Below, piece by piece: positions 57,807-64,000 of a stretch of DNA of 64,000 nucleotides; position 1 is the stretch's first letter; every line of letters starts with the position of its first letter. The DNA comes from UBA2040 sp041751955 (GTDB lineage: Bacteria; Bacteroidota; Bacteroidia; Flavobacteriales_D; Crocinitomicaceae). The stretch lies in contig JBGSIB010000054.1 in NCBI GenBank assembly GCA_041751955.1, positions 1 to 64,000 on the forward strand, given 5' to 3'. The position numbers were made by a program, and so were the translations under genes. The notes under the pieces are model-generated. The model did no database searches, was not told where the DNA came from, and saw only the letters and a program-made list of their open reading frames with translations.

Positions 57807-59933
57807 TTATTGATTGTTGTCGATCACATAATTCAATACCTTCGTCATCAAGTGCACACGGTCTTTTCCGCGAACATTGTGCTCATGCATTGGGTAGGGG
57901 AAGAAGTCCATTTGAATGCCCAGCTCAACGAATTTTTGAACCAAAGCAAAACTGTGTTGCATGACCACAACCGGATCTACCGTTCCAGAAATTAGTAATA
58001 AATCGCCTTTCAATTTATCTGCATGTGTCAGCAGACTTGCATTTTTATATCCTTCTGGATTTTCGTCAGGTGTATCCATGTAGCGCTCGCCATACATGAT
58101 TTCGTAATATTTCCAATCGGTAACTGGGCCGCCTGCAACGCCCACATTAAAAGTTCCGGCATGTCTGAGCATTAAAGAAGTGGTCATGAATCCACCAAAA
58201 CTCCAACCGTGAACAGCGAAGCGATTTCCATCCACATAAGGTAAGGATTTCAAATATTCAACGCCTGTCATTTGATCCTCCAATTCAACTGTACCAACTT
58301 GTCTGTGAATTTGACTTTCAAAAGCAAAACCTCTCTCTCCTGAACCTCTATTATCGAGTGTGAAAACGATATAACCTTGATCGGCCATCCAATGCATCCA
58401 AAGGTTGGCTCCATTTAACCAAGAATTGGTAATCATTTGGGCATGAGGACCTCCATAAACATAAACCAATACGGGATACTTTTTATTGGCATCGAAGTTT
58501 TTTGGTTTGATCATTCGTGTGAATAATTTGGAACCATCTTTAGCTGTTAATTCACCAATAGTTGTAGTACCGATGTCGTAGCCTTCGTATTTATTGGTTC
58601 CTGTCAGCAATACTTTCTCTTTCTTTCCTTTCGAATTGTAAACAAGAGATTTACTTGGAATCGTGCTGGTTGAGTATTCATCGAAAATATATTGTCCATC
58701 TGTCGATATTTCAACAGTATGTGTTCCTTCAGCGCTAGTAACCATTTCTTGATTTCCACTCAAATCCACTCGGTAAACTAAGGTATTCATTCCATTTGGA
58801 CCCGTTGCTGTGAAATAAATTTTACTTCCGTTTTCTCTGGCTCCAAGAATATCTTTGCAAACGAAGTTGTTATTCGTCAGTTGTTTAATCAATTTACCAT
58901 TGAAATCGTAATAATACAAGTTGTTAAAACCTGATTTTTCAGAGACCCAAACAAAGTTGTTGCTCTTATCGGAAGGGAAGAAAGCAGGATGTTCAGGTTC
59001 TATCCATTTTTCGTTCGTTTCTTCTAATAAAGTGCGAATGAAAGCACCTGTCAAAGCATCGTAAACGTTCAATTTCATGGCGTTTTGTCCGCGGTTTACT
59101 TCTGCGATGAGTACATATTTATTATCTGGCGTCCAAGATACATTGGTCAAATAATCGTCTTTTGCGCCCATTGGTGTAATGAAAACTGTATTTTTTGTCG
59201 CCATATCGTAAATACCAACTCTTGGACTTTCAGATGATTGTCCGGCCATTGGATATTTGATGGATTTCAATTCACCTGGATATGCCTTGTTGTCCAACAA
59301 AGGATAATCGTGTACTTTGCTTTCGTCTTTTTGGTAGAATGCCAATCGGGTTCCACTCGGGGACCAAAAGATTCCGTTGGTGATGCCGAATTCACTTCTC
59401 GCAATAGCTTGACCAGAAACGATATTTTTATCTTCCTCTAATGTCACTTTGATCTTAGCTCCATCTGCACCTTGAATGTACAAATTATTGAATCGTGTGT
59501 AGGCGATGTTCTCACTCGCTTCATTGAAAGTTGCATTTTCAGCATCTTCAGGAAGTGCGGATATTTTTTCGCCTTTTTTCGTTACGGTATTGAACAAATA
59601 ATAATTGCTTCCGTCGTTCAGCCAAAACTCATTTTCGTTTTTCCATTCAAATCCAGAAAACCATTGCAATTCCGTTCCCAAAGCCTTGTTCACCTCAGCA
59701 ATGGTAAACCAATCTTTGGCCTCCGTATTGCCAAAAGAAGCTTTTTTTAAGGATCTGAATCCGTCGAGATAGGTGTAACAATCGGTATTGGGCAACCATT
59801 GGAAAAAAGGCATGCTTTCAGGCGCAAACTTTCTGAATTGTTGCATCACCGCATCTTCCAAACTTATTTTTTGTTGAGCTTGTGCGGCTCCTAGAATAAA
59901 AAGAAAGGCAAGGAGTAAATTAATTTTTTTCAT
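57807..59933 (-). CDS. Exported prolyl dipeptidyl-peptidase (DPP IV, family S9)
   Basis: This 708-residue exported protease has a signal peptide (LLAFLFILGAAQAQ). An eight-bladed DPP IV N-terminal propeller spans about 40-470 (GIFWSPSGTRLAFYQKDESKV, ISGTVDPVVV-region partners later). An alpha/beta-hydrolase domain follows, with the nucleophile Ser in HGWSFGGFMTT, Asp in ISGTVDPVV and His in YPMHEHNVRG. It removes N-terminal dipeptides with Pro or Ala at position 2. The DUF2461 gene precedes it with a single base between. Confidence 0.95.
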   Translation of the reverse strand: MKKINLLLAFLFILGAAQAQQKISLEDAVMQQFRKFAPESMPFFQWLPNTDCYTYLDGFRSLKKASFGNTEAKDWFTIAEVNKALGTELQWFSGFEWKNENEFWLNDGSNYYLFNTVTKKGEKISALPEDAENATFNEASENIAYTRFNNLYIQGADGAKIKVTLEEDKNIVSGQAIARSEFGITNGIFWSPSGTRLAFYQKDESKVHDYPLLDNKAYPGELKSIKYPMAGQSSESPRVGIYDMATKNTVFITPMGAKDDYLTNVSWTPDNKYVLIAEVNRGQNAMKLNVYDALTGAFIRTLLEETNEKWIEPEHPAFFPSDKSNNFVWVSEKSGFNNLYYYDFNGKLIKQLTNNNFVCKDILGARENGSKIYFTATGPNGMNTLVYRVDLSGNQEMVTSAEGTHTVEISTDGQYIFDEYSTSTIPSKSLVYNSKGKKEKVLLTGTNKYEGYDIGTTTIGELTAKDGSKLFTRMIKPKNFDANKKYPVLVYVYGGPHAQMITNSWLNGANLWMHWMADQGYIVFTLDNRGSGERGFAFESQIHRQVGTVELEDQMTGVEYLKSLPYVDGNRFAVHGWSFGGFMTTSLMLRHAGTFNVGVAGGPVTDWKYYEIMYGERYMDTPDENPEGYKNASLLTHADKLKGDLLLISGTVDPVVVMQHSFALVQKFVELGIQMDFFPYPMHEHNVRGKDRVHLMTKVLNYVIDNNQ

Positions 59934-59934
59934 C

Positions 59935-60606
59935 TTAACGGTTTAATATTTTAGTAAAAAATTGTTCCATCGGTCGCGCTATTTCATATATCGACAAAAT
60001 GGTTTGATCAAAGTCTTTTTCCAATAATTTTTCTGGTTCGAATTCAGCGAAATAATAGAACTGTTTGTTGAGCAATAGATTTTCTTTATCCACAGCTTCA
60101 CGGAATTCTTTTGGCACTATCTTGTTCTGTTCCCCTCGAATATGACCAAATGTACTTTCGAATTTTTTATCGGAATAGAGTTTTTTGAACTCAGCTAAAT
60201 TTGCCATAATCCCTTCTCGAGCTATTTGAAGAGAATCTTTGTCTATTTCGTATAGACCACTATACACACGGACATGTTCAGGGCCTAACTCAAAATAAAC
60301 ACCTTCGCCCATGTAGTTTTTCTTTCCGCCAACGGCCACTAATGCGCTGACATTCAATTTATAAGGAGTTTTGTCTTTCGAAAAACGAATATCACGATTG
60401 ATGCGGAAAATACAGTCTTTGTTTTGTAGATCCTTGAAACCAGGATTAACCTTTGACAAATTTGAAATCACTTGGTCAACGAAAGACTTGAAAGGTTCAC
60501 GAACGACATTTTCGTACCGTGAACGATTTAAGTCGAACCAATCTTTGTTGTTGTTCGCTGCTAAATCTTTAAAAAACTGAAGAAAATCAGGGTCAAAAAA
60601 AGCCAT
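59935..60606 (-). CDS. DUF2461-family protein
   Basis: This 223-residue cytosolic protein shows the DUF2461 opening FDPDFLQFFKDLAANNNKDWFDLNRSRYE and the middle segment DKTPYKLNVSALVAVGGKKNY. The ELGPEHVRVYSGLYE motif follows. The family (TIGR02453) has no known function. Its stop is only 1 bp from the DPP IV start, so the two are co-transcribed, without an obvious functional reason. Confidence 0.92.
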   Translation of the reverse strand: MAFFDPDFLQFFKDLAANNNKDWFDLNRSRYENVVREPFKSFVDQVISNLSKVNPGFKDLQNKDCIFRINRDIRFSKDKTPYKLNVSALVAVGGKKNYMGEGVYFELGPEHVRVYSGLYEIDKDSLQIAREGIMANLAEFKKLYSDKKFESTFGHIRGEQNKIVPKEFREAVDKENLLLNKQFYYFAEFEPEKLLEKDFDQTILSIYEIARPMEQFFTKILNR

Positions 60607-60683
60607 AAATTTTTTGTTTGGCTAAAGATAAGGAAATAGACATTAATGAAAAGCCCTGTGCAATTCTTTACTCGTATTTAACA

Positions 60684-61184
60684 TCACCCCAGCAACAATT
60701 TTGATTTACATCGTTCAATGGATCCAAGCGCTCTATCTAAAGTTTCTTTTGACATGGTTGCTTTACCACATTCTTTGTAAAAATGCATGGCTTTTTCAAA
60801 ATTGCCTTTGTGTTCGTGCATGATACCGTATTCGTTGTAGATATTGGCTTTGTCCACTCCCGGAATAGTAAGTCCTTGTTGTAGCACCAATTCTAGTTCT
60901 TCGTGTTTGCCAATTGTAGACAAAAGTATACTGTAGTTGGAGTAAATAGCAGGATAGTTAGGTGCTTTTTCAAAACACTTTTTATAATAATCTTCAGCTT
61001 TATCTAGATTCTTAAACTTTGTTTCTTGCAACCAACCCAAGTGATTGTAGGCTTTTCCAAAATTTGGATCTTCGACTAAAATTTCTTCTAATTTTCTAAC
61101 GGCTGCTTCGTAATGACCGTTTTTTATGTCCAAATCAGCTTGAAAAAATATTTCTTCCAATTTGGCTTGCTCGTAAAGTGACAT
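60684..61184 (-). CDS. TPR-repeat protein
   Basis: This 166-residue protein consists of about four TPR units (GHYEAAVRKLEEILVEDPNFGKAYNHLGWL, DKAEDYYKKCFEKAPNYPAIYSNYSILL and so on), typical of a small scaffold. It has no signal peptide. It is upstream of the DUF2461 gene on the same strand, 77 bp away, and may be co-transcribed with it. Confidence 0.88.
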   Translation of the reverse strand: MSLYEQAKLEEIFFQADLDIKNGHYEAAVRKLEEILVEDPNFGKAYNHLGWLQETKFKNLDKAEDYYKKCFEKAPNYPAIYSNYSILLSTIGKHEELELVLQQGLTIPGVDKANIYNEYGIMHEHKGNFEKAMHFYKECGKATMSKETLDRALGSIERCKSKLLLG

Positions 61185-61399
61185 ATCTCTGGTTTTGAAT
61201 CAATTCTCTAAAATAAAAAAAAAGGATTTACTTGTGGTGAAAATTTTGAAACATTAAGGATAGAAGGGGATTTTGGATGTTGTAATAGAGTATTTTGAAT
61301 GTTAATAAAATCATTCATCAACATTCGTGGCAAAACAATTTGATACGGATTTTAAAACTATTAACGTGCCTTTGGCAGGCAGGTTCGTGGCAAAAAAAA

Positions 61400-62548
61400 C
61401 TAAATCAAGCCTAGACAAATTTTCATACGAATCACTTTCTTAGAGCTTTCTTCAACACGTTTTTTGAAGTTCTCGTCGGATAAGAACTTTTTATAGATTT
61501 CGCTAAACGTTTTTTCCGTGTTTTGCGGCATCAGTGTGATATCGCATCCTGCTTCAATGGAACGAAGCTCTGCTGATTTAAAATTAGTCACACCGCCCAT
61601 GTTCATGGCATCGGTAACGATTAAACCTTTGAATTGAAGACTGTCTTTCAAAAGATTTGTTACAATTTTTGAAGATATCGTTGCAGGTAAACCATCCGTG
61701 TTGTAAGCAGGGTTATTCATCACGGCCAAATGCCCGACCATTATGGAAAGCACACCATCTTGGATCAATTCAGGATAATTTTTCACTTCCTGCAATTCTC
61801 CATCGATCACTTGCAAGGCTTTGTGCGTATCGCCGGAGACCAATCCGTGCCCTGGGAAATGTTTTGCTGTAGCTATAATGTTCATTTCCTGCGTTTTTGC
61901 TATGAAGCGAGCCGACCAAGGAACGATATTTGTTGGATCTTTGCCAAAACCTCTGTAACCGACAGTGGAGTTTTTAGACATATCAACAACGGGCGAAAAA
62001 TTGTAGTTGATACCAATTTCACTTAATTCAGTGGAAATAATTTCAGCCGTTTTTTCCACTTCTTCAATGCTTTGAATTTCACTTGCTTTTTTGACCAAAC
62101 TAGTACCTGGAATTTTTCTATTGAAAAGTGTCGGTTCAGCATCAGCGCTGTATAAGAAAGGAAGGCTATTTTTTGATTCATTGATCGAGTTGAATTTCGT
62201 TGTCCACTCTATACATTGCGATTTAGAACCGTTCAATAAAAGCAAACCGCCTATTTTTCGTGAAGAAACCAGACTTGTGATGGTTGATTCTTCATCCCCG
62301 TATTTGCCAATTGCTGGCATGATGACTTGGGCAACACGAGCTGTATCATCTAAAGTTTCATAAATTTCATTGACACGAGCCTCCAAATGCGGATTTTCTG
62401 TTAAGAAATCTTGCAAATTGAAATTGTCTTTTTTGAATTCGATAATTTCTTCAGCGACTTTTGGCTCCGGAGCGGGCGTTGGTTGACTGCAAGCTGTGGA
62501 GGAAATGCCCACTAAAAGGAGTAATACAAAGGTTCTGATCATTATCAT
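61400..62548 (-). CDS. GH3-family (NagZ-like) glycoside hydrolase lipoprotein
   Basis: This 382-residue lipoprotein has a lipobox near SSTAC (about residue 20) and a GH3 TIM barrel. The family signature KHFPGHGLVSGDTH contains the conserved His-Asp region used by NagZ, and the nucleophile Asp is in IVTDAMNMGGV. FNFSPVVDMS precedes. It should cleave beta-N-acetylglucosamine or a related sugar in the periplasm. The start is ATG 62548 or the ATG two codons later. It is transcribed alone. Confidence 0.92.
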   Translation of the reverse strand: MIMIRTFVLLLLVGISSTACSQPTPAPEPKVAEEIIEFKKDNFNLQDFLTENPHLEARVNEIYETLDDTARVAQVIMPAIGKYGDEESTITSLVSSRKIGGLLLLNGSKSQCIEWTTKFNSINESKNSLPFLYSADAEPTLFNRKIPGTSLVKKASEIQSIEEVEKTAEIISTELSEIGINYNFSPVVDMSKNSTVGYRGFGKDPTNIVPWSARFIAKTQEMNIIATAKHFPGHGLVSGDTHKALQVIDGELQEVKNYPELIQDGVLSIMVGHLAVMNNPAYNTDGLPATISSKIVTNLLKDSLQFKGLIVTDAMNMGGVTNFKSAELRSIEAGCDITLMPQNTEKTFSEIYKKFLSDENFKKRVEESSKKVIRMKICLGLI

Positions 62549-62754
62549 TTTTAATATCGTAATGCAAATTTAATGGATTACGAATTCAAAACGAATTAGT
62601 TACCCATCATTGTTGACTAATCTTTTCAACAATCGTACCAAAGCGCTATTTTTCGGTGTATTTCGTATGAGGAATTCCATTTGCGTTGGACTTTTTCAAA
62701 TTAATTTTAATCCTATCTTTGGAAGGACGTAGTGACCTATAAAAAGACATTGGA

Positions 62755-63621
62755 ATGAAGAAAATGATATTGAATTTGCTCAAAAAAGTTTTTGAAATGA
62801 TGGGTTTCAAAAATGTAATATTTGATTATCGACAAGAGTATCAATTGTATGGTAAAAAATGGCAAATTCCAGTCATTAAAAACATTGGTAAAAGTCACGG
62901 AAGTTTTCATGAAGAATATTTGTTTAATCATTACAAACAGATACTTCAGAATGCCGAAACATTTATTGATATTGGAGCAAATTTGGGCCAGACAATTATA
63001 AAGATTAAAACGATTCAACCCCAATTGAACTATTATGCTTTTGAACCTTCTATATTTTGTGCCAATTATATTTCGAATCTTATTCAAATTAACAATTTAG
63101 AGAAAATCGACTTGTTTCCCATAGGATTGTCTAATTCAAGCGAGGTATTGGATTTTTTCATCACTGCTGAACATTCACAGGGTAATTCTATCATTAAAGG
63201 TATTCGTAAGTCGGACAATTTACGAAAAGTCAATATTCCTGTTTTTAAATTTGATTCGGTTTCCCATAAATTAAACATCACTGAGAATACAGTGATGAAA
63301 ATTGATGTTGAAGGGGCCGAATTTATGGTGCTAGAGGGGATGCGGGATTTTTTAACGAAGCACCAACCTTTATTGGTAATGGAGTTTTTGCGTATTTCCG
63401 AACAAGATACCGACTATTTGAATGCAGAGGCGAGAGAAAGACGTTTGTTTAATCAAGATAAATGTGAAGCGTTTTTTGCTGAAATAGGTTTAAAAATGTA
63501 CTGTTTGACCATGGATGGTAAACTAGATTTTGTAGAGAAAATTGGATTCAATACAGACGAAATGAGAACGAATTATTTGATTGCACCTGCCAATTTTGAT
63601 ATAAAAAATCTTGAGAAATAG
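62755..63621 (+). CDS. FkbM-family methyltransferase
   Basis: This 288-residue enzyme has the FkbM motif I FIDIGANLGQTIIKIK, then YAFEPSIFCANYI and the characteristic MKIDVEGAEFMVLEGMRDFL. It methylates sugar hydroxyls in exopolysaccharide, glycan or natural-product pathways. No partners are visible in the window. It is transcribed alone, the last gene before the right edge. Confidence 0.93.
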   Translation: MKKMILNLLKKVFEMMGFKNVIFDYRQEYQLYGKKWQIPVIKNIGKSHGSFHEEYLFNHYKQILQNAETFIDIGANLGQTIIKIKTIQPQLNYYAFEPSIFCANYISNLIQINNLEKIDLFPIGLSNSSEVLDFFITAEHSQGNSIIKGIRKSDNLRKVNIPVFKFDSVSHKLNITENTVMKIDVEGAEFMVLEGMRDFLTKHQPLLVMEFLRISEQDTDYLNAEARERRLFNQDKCEAFFAEIGLKMYCLTMDGKLDFVEKIGFNTDEMRTNYLIAPANFDIKNLEK

Positions 63622-64000
63622 TTTCTAATTCATTTTTTTGATATACTTCTCTTCTGTTTTCCTGACCAAGTTCAATTTGGAATCAAGATTATTTGTTCAG
63701 CGTCCATTTCTTTTAATTCTTGAAAGCGATTCAAATTGTCACCTTTTGGGTGGATATAAATAAAAGTGTTCTATATAAAATAAAATTCTGGTTTCTCTTT
63801 TGACTGTCTGAAATAATCACGACATTTACATATCGATTCCGCACTACGCGTGTAGGTTAATCGAAGTTCGTTTTCGGACGCCCATGCAGCTTATTTTGGA
63901 GCTTAACATATTGACATTAAGGAAAGTCTCATAAAATCAATGGCGGGCCGCAGCTGAGCAATCAGAAAAGGAATTTTCCTTTCAGCGGATTTGACGACCA
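63622..64000. other. Right-edge region without a gene
   Basis: No coding frame was found. A TCTGAAATAATCA word at 63807-63819 and an ATGCAGCT..GGAGCTTA pair at 63884-63905 echo the left non-coding end of the IS110 element. An imperfect AAAGGAA/TTCCTTT hairpin lies near 63966-63982. It could be the start of another element running past the edge, but this is not established. Confidence 0.35.

Overview
The window looks like a chromosome segment of a gliding-type Bacteroidota, most likely order Flavobacteriales and plausibly Crocinitomicaceae/Fluviicola-like; the genus is a guess. The base composition is AT-rich. Promoters carry the Bacteroidota -7 box (TAnnTTTG). Several exported proteins end in type IX secretion (T9SS) type A sorting domains. 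GldA, a TonB-dependent receptor, LytTR signalling and many short lipoproteins are also present. No rRNA, tRNA or CRISPR array was found.

Layout. 1-1.25 kb: a complete IS110-family element whose left non-coding end encodes a bridge RNA. All four guide segments of that RNA can be matched to the element ends and flanks. 1.29-4.0 kb: a metB-like/hom operon under a SAM-I riboswitch with an attenuator. 4.3-15.5 kb: a run of small exported proteins, lipoproteins and membrane proteins, mostly on the minus strand. It includes a YdeI-CDGSH fusion, a nonsense-interrupted TonB-C-like gene, a cupin lipoprotein and a PqqB-like metallo-hydrolase. 15.9-23.1 kb: a sorted sugar-dehydrogenase-like protein, a parDE remnant, a patatin, a sigma-like factor, a methyltransferase and a short-chain dehydrogenase. 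23.2-28.6 kb: a TonB receptor bracketed by a composite repeat, a TPR/DUF2141 protein and a LytS/LytR pair. 28.6-29.0 kb: two facing repeat arrays. 29-37.9 kb: Nudix, a degenerate DEAD-box domain, the rsgA-dtd-mazG operon, gldA, a vanadium haloperoxidase-like protein, tyrS and truA. 38-49.8 kb: a LamG/repeat surface protein, EI24, purB, an lnt-sigma-anti-sigma operon, a large unknown membrane-anchored protein, rnhB and DUF4920. 49.8-63.6 kb: acyl-CoA dehydrogenase, a GH113-like lipoprotein, a DbpA-like helicase, an MntR/DtxR regulator divergent from an outer-membrane protein, an arsenic operon (arsR, DUF6428, arsC-like, aquaporin), DPP IV, DUF2461, a TPR protein, a GH3 lipoprotein and an FkbM methyltransferase.

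Functional links. The riboswitch couples methionine-branch synthesis to SAM. The ars operon suggests arsenate reduction followed by arsenite efflux through an aquaglyceroporin, since no ArsB/Acr3 pump is visible. The MntR-like regulator probably controls the divergent outer-membrane protein through a TTAGATTAATCTAA palindrome. The intergenic regions are unusually rich in short tandem arrays with 7-, 8-, 16- and about 58-bp units. The most unusual observation is the IS110 bridge RNA, from which the pre-insertion target can be reconstructed.
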